Positions 9,085-18,693 of a stretch of DNA of 64,000 nt are shown here, one piece after another; the first letter of the stretch is position 1, and each line of letters begins with the position of its first letter. A program made the position numbers and the translations under genes. The notes under the pieces were generated by a model. That model saw nothing but the letters and a program-made list of their open reading frames with translations. It searched no databases and was not told the origin of the DNA. The stretch lies in contig UBNV01000011.1 in assembly GCA_900466945.1 (NCBI GenBank), forward strand, positions 100,245-164,244, written 5' to 3'. The stretch is from Hyphomicrobiales bacterium. GTDB lineage: Bacteria > Pseudomonadota > Alphaproteobacteria > Rhizobiales > Rhizobiaceae.

Positions 9085-9318
9085 TTAGTAGCGTGGGCCG
9101 CATTCTCGACGGCCCGGATCACGCCGGCAGCGCTGATCTCGGGCGCGATCGCTGATGATCTGAGCGTTGAGGGCTGTCTCGCTGGCAAGATTGGCCCTGT
9201 ACGCGTTTTCCATGGATCCACTGTCGGACACACACCCTGCCGCCGCAGCGCCTAGAAAAGTTACCAGGCTGATCCTTGCGATCGTGGAAGTGCTTCGTGT
9301 GAGAGATTGATAGAACAT
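9085..9318 (-). CDS. small predicted lipoprotein
   Basis: 77 residues. The start at 9318 follows CGAGGT and gives a basic N-terminus, a hydrophobic core (ISLVTFLGAAAA) and a lipobox-like AAGC, so the mature protein would begin at a lipid-anchored Cys. The mature part is about 45 residues, polar and Arg-rich at the end, with Cys in RCRRDPGRRECG that could form a disulfide. I do not recognise a family. It converges with the kinase gene. A longer in-frame extension upstream has no sensible composition and is rejected. Confidence 0.6.
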   Translation of the reverse strand: MFYQSLTRSTSTIARISLVTFLGAAAAGCVSDSGSMENAYRANLASETALNAQIISDRARDQRCRRDPGRRECGPRY

Positions 9319-9534
9319 TTGTATACCTCGGTTGCTCGACGTCTCGACCTCTGGAAACTCTGAGATCTGACGCCGACACCGACGATACGGTCGAAGATTG
9401 CAGGAACATGGAGTGGTCAGGCCTAGTCGACCTAACCCACGTCGAGCGATTTTACCTGAGCGGTCATATGGGCACCTTTGCCACATCCCTTCCATCGCGG
9501 CATCAACACTTAAGTTCCGGCGAAGGGACGGGCG

Positions 9535-11763
9535 TCATGGTAGTGCAGCTACCTTAAGGCCAGACCAATGGGCGGCAAATGACCACCTGTCCGCATATTC
9601 TTCGATGATCTTTTCAGTTGGCGAACCGTCTCCATGCCCAGCGTTTTGCTCCACCCTGAGAAACCTTGGTTTATGCCCAATCTGTGCAGCCTGCAGAGTT
9701 GCAAGGTATTTTAGGGAATGTGCCGGAACGACCCGATCGTCAGTATCGGCGGTCGTGACGAGGATGGCGGGATAATCGATCCCTGTTTGTATGTTGTGAA
9801 GCGGCGAGGAGGACCGGAGGTTTTTGAAGCTCTTCTCGTCTGACGGATCCCCAAATTCTGAGATCCACAGCTTGCCACCAGTGAAGCGATCGAAGCGCAA
9901 CATATCCATCACGCCAACGCCAGGGAGAGAGACCTCAAACAAATCGGGGCGCTGATTGGTCACAGCGCCGACAAGCATACCTCCATGCGACTCGCCGTGA
10001 ATGGCCAGCCCGCCTGCGGTGGTGATGCCCTCACGCTTCAAAAACTCGGCAGCAGCGATGAAATCATCAAAGACCGTCTGTTTTGACTGACCCTTGCCAG
10101 CATCATGCCAGGCCTTCCCGTACTCTCCTCCACCGCGAATATTCGCAACGGGATAGACACCACCTTGCTCAACCCAAGCGATGGCAGCGGGCGAGTAGGC
10201 CGGTAGCAATGGAATACCAAAGCCTCCGTAGGCGGTCAGCATGGTCGGCGCCGCTGCTTTTGATCCAGCGCGCCGAATGATCGATATCGGGATGCGGGTT
10301 CCGTCTTTGGCGCTGTAGAAACGTTGCTTTACCTCAATGTCATCAGGCTGACCATGAACACGAAACGAACCATCGGCTTTAGCCCATAAGGTGATTTTGT
10401 TGCTGGAGACATCGTAGCGGTAAATGGTTTTTGGGGTCCCGTAGCTGGTGAAAGTGAAGAACGCTTCGTTGTCGCCGTGGCGACCATGAAAGGTCCCCGC
10501 GCTGCCGATGTCCGGCAGATTTACAGCACCGTCGGGTTTTCCATCGAGTTCATATCGCTCAACTTCAATCCGTGCATCGACCATGTACGACAACAGGAGC
10601 CTATCGCCGACCATGGAAGCCAAGCTTAGGAGTGCCTTGGGCTTCTCGTCAATGAGTGCGGTTAAGATTAGGTCTTTGCCGGCCAGATCAACGGTAACGA
10701 TCTTGCCCCACTCGGCCCCCTGACGCGTCAGGACATAAAGCTTCGTTCCGATGTTACCGACAACAATCGAAAGATGGTCGAAGCGTTCAACGACGGGCCT
10801 CACCTCCCAATTGGGTTCAGATAAGTCCACCACTGAGAGTGAGTTTCCCCCGGTCAGCGCCGTCGAGTAGATGATCAGGTACCGCCCATCCGCAGTAACA
10901 TCGACGGTGTGGAGAAGCGGGTTCTCGGGCGTTGAATTACGGACGAGGCGGTCCTCAGATTGCTTGGTACCGAGCCGATGGAAATAAACGTCATGGTCAG
11001 AGATTTGTGAGTCTTGACGGCCATTTGTCCGTGGTTCAGGGCTACGGGCGTAGAAAAAGCCCGAGCCATTTCCCGCCCAGGCAATCGTGGTAAAGCGAGC
11101 CCAGGAAATTTCGTCGGCGAGAACCTGGCCACTTCGCACGTCAAGAACACGGATGAAACGCCAATCAGAGCCGTCTTCTTGGATTGCGTACGCCAGAAGC
11201 TTGCCGTCTGAAGACGGAGCCCACACGGCCAGTGCTTTCGTTCCGTTTTCAGACCACTGATTGGGATCCAGGATCGTGCGCTCAGAGCCTGTCTCCCCAT
11301 CTCGGACGACGAGGACTGGCTGCATATCGAGCCCCCGGTTCCGAGTGAAGAAGTAGTCCCCGCCTCGCTTCAGCGGGCTGGTCAAGCGCTCATGGTCGAA
11401 CAATGCGGTCAGGCGGCCTCGGAAGACGTCGCGACCGGGAAGCTTGCGAAGATAACGGCTAGTTGCGGCGTTCTGTGCCTTGACCCATCGGGCTACCGCT
11501 CGATCCTCTCGGACATCGTTCTCCAACCAACGATAGGGGTCTGCAACCGCGGTACCAAAGTGCTTGTCGATCACATCAACCTGTTTGGTTTCCGGATAGG
11601 TCATCGGCACCTCCTCTTTAGAGTGACCTTGCTGAGCCACAAGCAACAGACAAACGATCGCGACGGTGAAGCCTGTCGTATATCGCGAGCGACATCGCTC
11701 ATGGATGGCGTATTCGTTCCAACCGCTGACGCGTCGAATTGACGGAATGAAGTGAACAGTCAT
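9535..11763 (-). CDS. prolyl oligopeptidase family serine peptidase (S9A)
   Basis: About 742 residues. N-terminal seven-bladed propeller (opening TYPETKQVDVIDKHFGT and DPYRWLEND, typical of S9A) and C-terminal alpha/beta hydrolase with nucleophile in HGESHGGML, Asp in TADTDDRVVP and His in NAGHGDG. It should cleave short peptides after proline. From the ATG at 11763 (AGGAG six bases upstream) the protein carries a hydrophobic stretch GFTVAIVCLLLVAQQ that would export it. A second ATG at 11604 follows a perfect AGGAGG and would give a cytosolic form. Which is used cannot be decided here. The 263 bases upstream hold no gene. Confidence 0.88.
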   Translation of the reverse strand: MTVHFIPSIRRVSGWNEYAIHERCRSRYTTGFTVAIVCLLLVAQQGHSKEEVPMTYPETKQVDVIDKHFGTAVADPYRWLENDVREDRAVARWVKAQNAATSRYLRKLPGRDVFRGRLTALFDHERLTSPLKRGGDYFFTRNRGLDMQPVLVVRDGETGSERTILDPNQWSENGTKALAVWAPSSDGKLLAYAIQEDGSDWRFIRVLDVRSGQVLADEISWARFTTIAWAGNGSGFFYARSPEPRTNGRQDSQISDHDVYFHRLGTKQSEDRLVRNSTPENPLLHTVDVTADGRYLIIYSTALTGGNSLSVVDLSEPNWEVRPVVERFDHLSIVVGNIGTKLYVLTRQGAEWGKIVTVDLAGKDLILTALIDEKPKALLSLASMVGDRLLLSYMVDARIEVERYELDGKPDGAVNLPDIGSAGTFHGRHGDNEAFFTFTSYGTPKTIYRYDVSSNKITLWAKADGSFRVHGQPDDIEVKQRFYSAKDGTRIPISIIRRAGSKAAAPTMLTAYGGFGIPLLPAYSPAAIAWVEQGGVYPVANIRGGGEYGKAWHDAGKGQSKQTVFDDFIAAAEFLKREGITTAGGLAIHGESHGGMLVGAVTNQRPDLFEVSLPGVGVMDMLRFDRFTGGKLWISEFGDPSDEKSFKNLRSSSPLHNIQTGIDYPAILVTTADTDDRVVPAHSLKYLATLQAAQIGHKPRFLRVEQNAGHGDGSPTEKIIEEYADRWSFAAHWSGLKVAALP

Positions 11764-12026
11764 CTGCATCTCCTGCAGGTTTCATGGCACGATCCCACGA
11801 CCTGCAAGGTCAAGCCGACATTCAGGCCGCGTTCCCAGCAGACGGTAAGACCAAAGATTGCGGGAGCATGGAGCTTTCGGAATTCAGGGCGGAATCTGTC
11901 GGATCATCTCTTGATACCGAGGCCGACGAGGGTATCTCGCCGCGGCGTCCACACCGCCGGATTTGCGCTCCGTGCGCGGAGTAAGCCGGCTGGGTGCCTG
12001 CCTCACCAGAAATCGCCAGTGAGGTC

Positions 12027-14081
12027 TCAGATATCGAGTTGCAGGTCGCCACCTTCCGCAGGAACAGAACAGCAGAGAAGCCCCTGCCCTTCCTCCACTG
12101 GATAGCCCGGCTCTGAAAGGTAACTCACACCACCCTTAGTGACCTTGGCGCTGCATTCACCGCAGTTTCCAGCACGGCAACTGTAAGACGGAGAAACCCC
12201 GCATTGTTCGGCCAACTCGAGCAGGGTACCGCTCCCCGGCTCCCACCTGGCCTCCTTGGAAGAACGCGTGAAGACGACTTTCACCGGATCGGTAGCTGGA
12301 GCGTGAATAGCTCGTTTGGCGGTCTCACTGCTGTCCTGATCGCGTTTCAGGGCCGATGGTCCGAATGCTTCTGCATGGATACGATCATCACTGATGTTCA
12401 GTCCACGAAGCCCGTCATACAACGACTGCATGAACGCAGGCGGACCACAAAGGTAAAAATCAAAGTCGCCGAATGGCAGACGCGCTTTCAGCAGGTCGAT
12501 GTCAATGCGTCCCACAGCATCGTACTTCTCCTCATCCTGAGCCTCCGGTGCGCTCAAAACTCGGACTTCACGCACGCTACCTTCGCTCGAGCGAACCAAC
12601 TCATCGATTTCCACATCGAAGGCGCGTTCGGACACCGTCCGCGAAGACCGGAAAAGCCAGATCGGCCGGCGATAGTGCGTGCGGGCACCTTCGTTGACGA
12701 CGTGGTGCAGCATGGACAGCATCGGTGTGATGCCAATTCCTGCAGCAAGCAGCACAGCAGGACGGCGTCGCTCCATTGCGTCGATAAAAAAACCACCACC
12801 CGGCGCCATGGCCTCGATCTCGTCTCCGGGCTGCAGTCCATGCAGCAACTGCGAGCCCTTGCCGTCCCGCTTGACACTGAGCCGGTAGTCTTTGTCAGAT
12901 GGCGCGCATGATATCGTATAGCTGCGCCGGACGAAGCTCCCTTCATCGGCAATCCGGATCGGAAGATGCTGACCAGCCTTGTGAGGGATCAGCGCGCTGC
13001 CATCTGCAGATTCGAGATAAATCGACCGTATCGTCTCGCTTTCCGCGACAACCTTCTCGACCCGCAGCCGCCGCCAGGTCCTTGCTTTCCGCGCAGCCTC
13101 CGCACGCTGCTCAGCTTCCTTCCAGCTTCCGGTCGCCAGACTGTCGGGAGAGAATCCATTTTCGGCGAATGTCCAGCGCAGTGGCAGCGCGTCCGGCCGT
13201 AGGACGATCTTTTCTGGAAAGACGCGCCACAACCGCTCCGCGCCCTGGAATGCCTCAATCTCCTCAGAATTCAGGATCACTTCGACTCTGCCGCTCACCT
13301 GCAGGATGTCACCCGTATCGTGGTCAGTGAACAGCAGCCCGGCGCGGGGATTGACGAGAAAGTTGCCAAGTGTGTTGAAGAACAGATTGCCGTTGAAGTC
13401 CGGAACAGTCAGTGTCCCATCCCCATCAATGCGGACGAATCCGGGACGACCGCCACGATGCGATACGTCCACCTGGCGGCCCTGCCCGGTCCGGTCTACA
13501 TAGGAAGCCACAAAGAATGTGTCGGCGCGGGAGATGATCCGGCACGCCTTGTCATTCAGCTCATTCGTAACGGTAGCTGTGCCCGACGCCCTCAACGCCG
13601 GATCCCGAATGAATTCATGAAATCGGCTCTGGATATAGCGCGGACAGTTGCCGAAACTCTGACCGACAGCGACCTCGAAGCGCCTGTCGTCCTGCCGACC
13701 AATCGTGCCGTTGAGGCGGTTCCGGCGCCGGGTAACTAGATCGACACCGACCAGACCGACTGAGTCTCCATCTTCCATCCCACTTTCCGCCGGATCAGCC
13801 CAGTCGCGTTCGGCTTCGACTGCTAGCGTTGAGGGATCGGGCGAAGTCAGAAAGCCTGGCCGGCCAGCCCGGACGGTCGCCCAGGGCAGGCCTTCAGGAT
13901 CGACGGCGCCAATCACGACAAAGGGCAAAAGGGGAAAGAACTCGCGATGCTGATCGAGAAGGAAGTTCCGCAGCACTCTTCGACCGACTGCGTCAATATG
14001 ATCGATGACACCTACGCTTCTTTGCAGCGCGAGTTCGCCCTCATGCCAAGGCGAAACATGACGTTCCAAACCTTCTGACAA
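12027..14081 (-). CDS. PNPOx-like / FAD-NAD(P) reductase / 2Fe-2S ferredoxin fusion protein
   Basis: 684 residues in three parts. Residues about 40-310 resemble the pyridoxamine-5'-phosphate-oxidase split barrel. Residues about 335-570 are a ferredoxin-reductase module with RRSYTIS for FAD, LLAAGIGITPML for NAD(P) and a CGPPAFM tail. Residues about 600-684 are a plant-type ferredoxin with Cys in YSCRAGNCGECSAK plus a later Cys in LLCCSVP. Electrons would flow NAD(P)H to FAD to 2Fe-2S; the split barrel may bind flavin. The start is TTG after AAGGAGG. It lies 50 bases after the GST gene on the same strand, with a LysR gene divergent. Confidence 0.85.
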   Translation of the reverse strand: MSEGLERHVSPWHEGELALQRSVGVIDHIDAVGRRVLRNFLLDQHREFFPLLPFVVIGAVDPEGLPWATVRAGRPGFLTSPDPSTLAVEAERDWADPAESGMEDGDSVGLVGVDLVTRRRNRLNGTIGRQDDRRFEVAVGQSFGNCPRYIQSRFHEFIRDPALRASGTATVTNELNDKACRIISRADTFFVASYVDRTGQGRQVDVSHRGGRPGFVRIDGDGTLTVPDFNGNLFFNTLGNFLVNPRAGLLFTDHDTGDILQVSGRVEVILNSEEIEAFQGAERLWRVFPEKIVLRPDALPLRWTFAENGFSPDSLATGSWKEAEQRAEAARKARTWRRLRVEKVVAESETIRSIYLESADGSALIPHKAGQHLPIRIADEGSFVRRSYTISCAPSDKDYRLSVKRDGKGSQLLHGLQPGDEIEAMAPGGGFFIDAMERRRPAVLLAAGIGITPMLSMLHHVVNEGARTHYRRPIWLFRSSRTVSERAFDVEIDELVRSSEGSVREVRVLSAPEAQDEEKYDAVGRIDIDLLKARLPFGDFDFYLCGPPAFMQSLYDGLRGLNISDDRIHAEAFGPSALKRDQDSSETAKRAIHAPATDPVKVVFTRSSKEARWEPGSGTLLELAEQCGVSPSYSCRAGNCGECSAKVTKGGVSYLSEPGYPVEEGQGLLCCSVPAEGGDLQLDI

Positions 14082-14131
14082 CTTAACCTCCTTGGAATTG
14101 GCGGCCGATCACGTCTGGCCAAACCTCGACA

Positions 14132-14743
14132 TCAGGTCCTGAGGCCCGCGGCGCTCTTTGGAAATTCGACAAAACCGGGAAGCGCCTCAATGCGGGTCAG
14201 CCACTGCCGCACATCCGGATAAGGGGTAAGGTCCACATTGCCTTCCGGCGCGCCGACGATGTAGCTGTAGAGTGCGACGTCGGCGATTGTCGGCTTGTCA
14301 CCGATGATAAACTGATGCCGCACAAGCTCCTGATTGATCAGCGTCAGAATGCGATGCGCGCGCGCAATGACCTCTTCGGCGCGAAAATCGGCACCGAACA
14401 CGGTGATTAATCTCGCAGCACAAGGTCCATAAGCGATCTCTCCAGCCGCGACCGAAAGCCACTTCTGGACCCTCGCGACACTTTCCAGATCGTCCGGCAA
14501 CCAATCCTTCCGGCCAAGCTTTGTCGCGAGATAGACAAGGATTGCGTTGGAATCATTGACGATGAACCCGTCATCTTCGAGCACCGGCACCTGACCGAAC
14601 GGGTTGAGCTTCAGGTATTCAGGGGTCCGATGTGCGCCATTTGGAATGTCCACCTCGATAAGCTCAACCTTCTGGCCAAGCAGCGAGAGGAAGAGGACGG
14701 CCCGATGGGCATGACCAGAGAGTGGCAGGTGGTAAAGCTTCAT
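14132..14743 (-). CDS. glutathione S-transferase
   Basis: 203 residues from the ATG of [15 protein letters not shown] at 14743. Thioredoxin-fold N-domain with the cis-Pro motif [10 protein letters not shown] and the [11 protein letters not shown] glutathione-contact region, then an all-helical C-domain with [11 protein letters not shown]. It should conjugate or reduce small electrophiles with glutathione. It precedes the PNPOx/ferredoxin fusion and both read away from a LysR gene 117 bases off, so the pair looks like a detoxification unit under LysR control. Confidence 0.88.
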   Translation of the reverse strand: MKLYHLPLSGHAHRAVLFLSLLGQKVELIEVDIPNGAHRTPEYLKLNPFGQVPVLEDDGFIVNDSNAILVYLATKLGRKDWLPDDLESVARVQKWLSVAAGEIAYGPCAARLITVFGADFRAEEVIARAHRILTLINQELVRHQFIIGDKPTIADVALYSYIVGAPEGNVDLTPYPDVRQWLTRIEALPGFVEFPKSAAGLRT

Positions 14744-14860
14744 CTCAGTATTTCCTGGTTTCAACATTCGGCTCAAGCCGCAACAGCAACCTATCGCCTT
14801 CCAGAAAACTGCAGTAGACAGAGCTTACGAAACTCGACCTCTCAAAATACGGTAGGCAAA

Positions 14861-15772
14861 ATGGATCGCATCGACGCAATGCGTGTCTTCCTCAAAATCG
14901 TCGAGACAGGCAGTCTGTCAGCTGCGGCCAGAGCTCTTCACTCCCCATTGCCAACTGTCAGTCGAAAAATCGCCGATCTTGAGAAGCTGCTTGGCGCAAC
15001 ACTGATTACGAGGACAAACCGTAGCGTTATCCTGACGGATGCGGGCCGGCAGTATCTCAGCGCAGCCCGGGATATTCTTGAGCGGATCGAAGAGGCTGAG
15101 CGACAGGCTTCAGGGGAATATCTCACCCCGAAGGGTGATTTGACGGTCACCGCGCCAATCGTCTTCGGCAGATTGCACCTACTGCCCGTGATTGGCGATT
15201 TTCTGAAGGCTTTCCCCGATATCAATATGCAATTGACGCTCAGCGATCGGAACACCAATTTGGCTGAGGACTATGTTGACGTCGCTTTGCGTATCGGAGA
15301 ACTGGCGGATTCAAGTCTGATGGCCCTCCGTCTCGGACGCGTAAGAAACACCATCTACGCCAGCCCAGAGTATCTGAACGCGCGTTCCACACCCGTCCAT
15401 CCACGTGATCTGCGTACTCACCAATGCATCGCTTTTGAAGGCGTGCAATCCTCCCAGTCTTGGCCTTTCCAGGATGGAAAGAAGGTGTCATCTGTCGACA
15501 TTCGTCCTCGCCTTTCGGTCAACACCGCGGAAGCTGCTGTCGATGCAGCCGCTTCCGGGCTCGGATTAACTCGAGTGATGTCTTATCAGGCAAGCAAGTT
15601 GGTTGACCAAGGTCTGCTCCAGCCTGTCTTGGAAGAATTTGAACTCCCAGCGTCCCCAGTGCATTTGCTTTACCTTCCAAACGGACTCCTACCACTCAAG
15701 CTGCGCACCTTCCTGGATTTCGCCGCGCCGCGACTGCGCACAGCTCTGAACAGCCCAGTCGATCCTACTTGA
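14861..15772 (+). CDS. LysR-family transcriptional regulator
   Basis: 303 residues. N-terminal winged helix (MDRIDAMRVFLKIVETGSL, then AAARALHSPLPTVSRKIADL) and a C-terminal two-lobed effector domain. The start at 14861 is the normal LysR start; in-frame codons upstream overlap the GST gene. Divergent from the GST and fusion genes, the classical layout for LysR control of a neighbour and of itself. The group, opening MDRIDAMRVF, is common in alphaproteobacteria and often responds to electrophiles or aromatic compounds. Confidence 0.9.
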   Translation: MDRIDAMRVFLKIVETGSLSAAARALHSPLPTVSRKIADLEKLLGATLITRTNRSVILTDAGRQYLSAARDILERIEEAERQASGEYLTPKGDLTVTAPIVFGRLHLLPVIGDFLKAFPDINMQLTLSDRNTNLAEDYVDVALRIGELADSSLMALRLGRVRNTIYASPEYLNARSTPVHPRDLRTHQCIAFEGVQSSQSWPFQDGKKVSSVDIRPRLSVNTAEAAVDAAASGLGLTRVMSYQASKLVDQGLLQPVLEEFELPASPVHLLYLPNGLLPLKLRTFLDFAAPRLRTALNSPVDPT

Positions 15773-15873
15773 CCCCGTAAACTGGCCGATCACCGCGGAT
15801 TCCAGGCAGCACATACTCCCGGGCGACCGACCATCAGACGATGTTACCGGAGACGTACTGAAGTTATCCGTGA

Positions 15874-15893
15874 CCGTTGAAGGTCTTCAACGG
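15874..15893. terminator. short perfect hairpin between convergent LysR and TetR genes
   Basis: CCGTTGAAG and CTTCAACGG form a 9-bp inverted repeat around GT; a usable RNA hairpin would have 7 bp and a 6-base loop. A GTTTT run follows on the plus strand. Position between two converging genes supports a terminator. Confidence 0.5.
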
Positions 15894-15952
15894 CTCATCC
15901 GTTTTAGGCGCTTTTACAGACATTTGGTATCCGCAGCTAATGTGGCAACGGT

Positions 15953-16564
15953 CTAAATCGCCTTAAGCCCGGCCAATAACGCATCTACCTGCCGTTGGAG
16001 TTGGACCCTGGTAATTCGACGCCTTGTCACGATCATCCCCCAGTAAAGGGATGCGGGGATCATATCCATCGCCAGTTCCCGGTCGATTCCGGCGCGCAGT
16101 TCTCCCCGGGCAACAGCTCGCTCAATCAGCGATGTTCCGCCCTGCCGGCGCGATACAGACAAGTCCCTCAACACTGAGACAAGCTCCGAGCCACGAGACG
16201 CTTCTGCATAGAGATCGGGCAGTATTCTGCGCACCAGCCGATGGCGAAGTGCCCGTCTTAACATGAGCAGGTAGGCTTCTAGGTCGCCCGTGAGCGTGCC
16301 ATGATCGGTTACATCCGTCAGTATTTTGCCATACTTCTCGGCCGCTTCGGCCGCAATTGCGACTTTGGATGGCCAGCGCCGGTAAATGGCAGCTTTTCCC
16401 GCTTCTGCGCGCGCTGCGACCCGTTCCAAGCTCAGTGCGGCATATCCATGAGAGGCCCATTCCTCGAGAAAAGCCCGCAGAAGAGCATCTGTGACTTCGT
16501 CACGCATAACGGCTGCCCCGCTCGGACGCCGCTTACTTTTTTCGTCGAGACGGTTGCGTTCCAT
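15953..16564 (-). CDS. TetR/AcrR-family repressor
   Basis: 203 residues. N-terminal TetR helix-turn-helix (LSLERVAARAEAGKAAIYRR) followed by an all-helical ligand domain with no family-specific motif. It is divergent from the SnoaL and NmrA-like genes, 58 bases between starts, with a perfect palindrome between. TetR proteins usually repress themselves and the divergent unit, and release DNA when a small molecule binds. The inducer is unknown. Confidence 0.9.
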   Translation of the reverse strand: MERNRLDEKSKRRPSGAAVMRDEVTDALLRAFLEEWASHGYAALSLERVAARAEAGKAAIYRRWPSKVAIAAEAAEKYGKILTDVTDHGTLTGDLEAYLLMLRRALRHRLVRRILPDLYAEASRGSELVSVLRDLSVSRRQGGTSLIERAVARGELRAGIDRELAMDMIPASLYWGMIVTRRRITRVQLQRQVDALLAGLKAI

Positions 16565-16584
16565 TCGTTTTATCCCATATTCGT

Positions 16585-16602
16585 CGGAACGGTATCGTTC
16601 CG
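16585..16602. promoter_or_regulatory. probable TetR operator
   Basis: CGGAACGGTATCGTTCCG has perfect 7-base arms around GTAT. It lies 20 bases from the TetR start and 20 bases before the SnoaL start, where a repressor would block both promoters. Size and symmetry fit TetR operators. Confidence 0.65.
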
Positions 16603-16622
16603 TTGAAAAGGAGTAAAGAGAA

Positions 16623-17063
16623 ATGTCCCATTCGATCGATCAGTTTCCAAGTCTATCCTCCCTGTTGCGGGAAGCCCTGGGAGACAAACTGGCACCCAAC
16701 GCGCAAACACTTCTTGATATGTGCTCCGAGGATGTCGTGTTTGAATTCCCGTATCACCCGGCGGGCTTTCAAGAGCGGGTGGAAGGCCGGACAGCGCTAG
16801 AAGCCTATCTTCCGACAGTGTCGAAACTCATTTCGATTGAGTCCATGACGCTCAACCATGCGTTCATTTCGGTGGAAGGTGACATGGCGGCAATCGAGTT
16901 CAGCTGCAAGGGCCACTCGCACGAAACCAATGCCCGCTACGATCAGGACTACGTATCAATCATTGAGCTTAAGGAGGGTCGAATTTCGCGCTACCGCGAC
17001 TACTGGAACCCACTCGTTGTTCTCTCAGCAATTGAGAGTGCGCCTTCAGCGGACAATCATTGA
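16623..17063 (+). CDS. SnoaL-like / nuclear transport factor 2 family protein
   Basis: 146 residues, cytosolic. The pattern (helices, then VVFEFPYHPAGF, RVEGRTALEAYLP, and strands ending YDQDYVSIIELKEGRISRYR and DYWNPL) is the cone-shaped SnoaL/ketosteroid-isomerase fold. Members isomerise, hydrolyse or hydroxylate small ring compounds, or only bind them. It starts after AAGGAG. The following NAD(P)-binding gene begins 14 bases after its stop, so the two form an operon probably repressed by the TetR protein. Confidence 0.8.
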   Translation: MSHSIDQFPSLSSLLREALGDKLAPNAQTLLDMCSEDVVFEFPYHPAGFQERVEGRTALEAYLPTVSKLISIESMTLNHAFISVEGDMAAIEFSCKGHSHETNARYDQDYVSIIELKEGRISRYRDYWNPLVVLSAIESAPSADNH

Positions 17064-17077
17064 GAGGAGGCGGTACC

Positions 17078-17929
17078 ATGACAGCTCAGATCCTAGTAAT
17101 CGGCGGCAAGGGAAAAACAGGAAGACTTGTGGCTCAAGAGCTCCGACTGAGGGGAGTGCAAACAAGAATTGCCACCCGTTCGCCTTCAACTGATGATGAC
17201 GTCGCCTTCGACTGGCAAGACCCTCGTACAGCGGAAGCGGCATTCGACGGCGTAAACGCCGTCTATATTGTTGCTCCGACCAATGACAGCGATCATGGAA
17301 CGATCGTTCCTCCCATCCTCGAGATGGCACGAAAGAGGGAGGTGCGACGCTTTGTTCTCCTGAGCGCGTCATCCCTTGAGGCAGGGGGACCGATGATGGG
17401 ACAGATCCATTCCTATTTGCGGGATGAGGTTCCGGAATGGACGGTCTTACGGCCGACGTGGTTCATGCAGAACTTCTCTGAGCAGCACCATCGCGAGACG
17501 ATCCGGAACCAGAACGCAATCTACTCCGCAACGGGAACAGGTCGGATTGGTTTTATCAACGCGGCCGATATCGCAAAGGCGGCTGTCAGCGCACTGTTGG
17601 AGAAGAACTCGTGGAACCGCGACTTCATACTGACAGGACCAGAAACCCTCTCCTATGCGGATTTTGCAGAAAAGATCAGTGATGTAATCGGCCGAACCAT
17701 AAAGCACATCAATCTGACCACATCCGAACTGGCAGGCCGGTACGTAAGGGCTGGATTGGACCAAGCATATGCCAGAATCCTGGCAGAAATGGACGGCAGA
17801 ATAAGCGAAGGAAGTGAGGATCAACTCAGCGATGGTGTGTTCGCTCTCACTGGCCGACCTCCCTCAACCGCAACCGAATTCATCCGGGAACATAAAAACT
17901 CGTGGGTGCCCACAACCCAGAGGCGATGA
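17078..17929 (+). CDS. NmrA-like NAD(P)-binding protein
   Basis: 283 residues starting at the ATG after GAGGAGG. Rossmann motif ILVIGGKGKTGRLVAQEL and an atypical-SDR body with WTVLRPTWFMQNF and GPETLSYADFAEKI, as in NmrA/QOR2-type quinone reductases and redox sensors. It may reduce quinones or other electrophiles. Coupled to the SnoaL gene, so the pair may act on the same compound, which could also be the TetR inducer. Confidence 0.82.
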   Translation: MTAQILVIGGKGKTGRLVAQELRLRGVQTRIATRSPSTDDDVAFDWQDPRTAEAAFDGVNAVYIVAPTNDSDHGTIVPPILEMARKREVRRFVLLSASSLEAGGPMMGQIHSYLRDEVPEWTVLRPTWFMQNFSEQHHRETIRNQNAIYSATGTGRIGFINAADIAKAAVSALLEKNSWNRDFILTGPETLSYADFAEKISDVIGRTIKHINLTTSELAGRYVRAGLDQAYARILAEMDGRISEGSEDQLSDGVFALTGRPPSTATEFIREHKNSWVPTTQRR

Positions 17930-17947
17930 GTCAGAAGACGGACCGTT

Positions 17948-18496
17948 ATGGAAGCAGAACTCACACGAATTAATTATTCAATCGCTGTCCACCAGCTTGG
18001 CATACTGAAAGCACTTGTAGCCTATGATCCCCACATAGCGGGAACCCCACCTCTGGGCATACATACCGAAACCAGTGACATTGACATTCTTTTCTGCGCG
18101 CCGGAGCCCGAATCTTTCGTTGCGGACGTGTCGCAGTTCTACGAACACATGAGCGGATTTCACATTTGGCAATGGACGTCAGAAGACCGCCCTGTCGTCG
18201 CCACGTTCCGTGCATATGGCTGGGATTTCGAACTATTCGCCAGCACACAGCCCGTTGCGCAGCAGTTCGGATGGCGTCACTTCAAAATTGAGCAGCGGTT
18301 GCTTTCGCTGGGAGGTGACAGCTTTAGAGGTGCGATACTGAAGCTACGTCGAGATGGCTTGAAGACCGAACCAGCGTTTTGGTCAGCGCTTAAGCGAGAG
18401 GGAGATGCGTACCTTGGGCTGCTCTCCCTAGAGCAAGCGACAGATGATGAGCTTCGCGCCGAGCTCGCCTCTGCCAGATTCGACATTCGAGCCTGA
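17948..18496 (+). CDS. DUF4269 protein, nucleotidyltransferase-like
   Basis: 182 residues. THTETSDID-type motif (here IHTETSDIDILFC) resembles the Gx-DxD metal site of the nucleotidyltransferase superfamily, and the body (FHIWQWTSEDRPVVATF, ELFASTQPVAQQ, GWRHFKIEQRLL) matches DUF4269. Biochemical role unknown. It follows the NmrA-like gene by 18 bases and could be the third gene of that unit. The next 197 bases hold no gene. Confidence 0.8.
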   Translation: MEAELTRINYSIAVHQLGILKALVAYDPHIAGTPPLGIHTETSDIDILFCAPEPESFVADVSQFYEHMSGFHIWQWTSEDRPVVATFRAYGWDFELFASTQPVAQQFGWRHFKIEQRLLSLGGDSFRGAILKLRRDGLKTEPAFWSALKREGDAYLGLLSLEQATDDELRAELASARFDIRA

Positions 18497-18693
18497 ATGA
18501 CGTCATGGAGAAATGTCTACCAACAATTTTGCTGCCTGCATGGGGTGCTAGGCAACCGTTGAAAGTCACCTAAATTCAGCATTGGACCAGCCACCTGAAG
18601 GGTCTCTCCACCGTGACCAGGTTCAACGTGTTCTATGACTACAACCGAGAAAACTGAACCCGGCTCTGGCGCTTTGATGCCTGAGTGTGCCTG

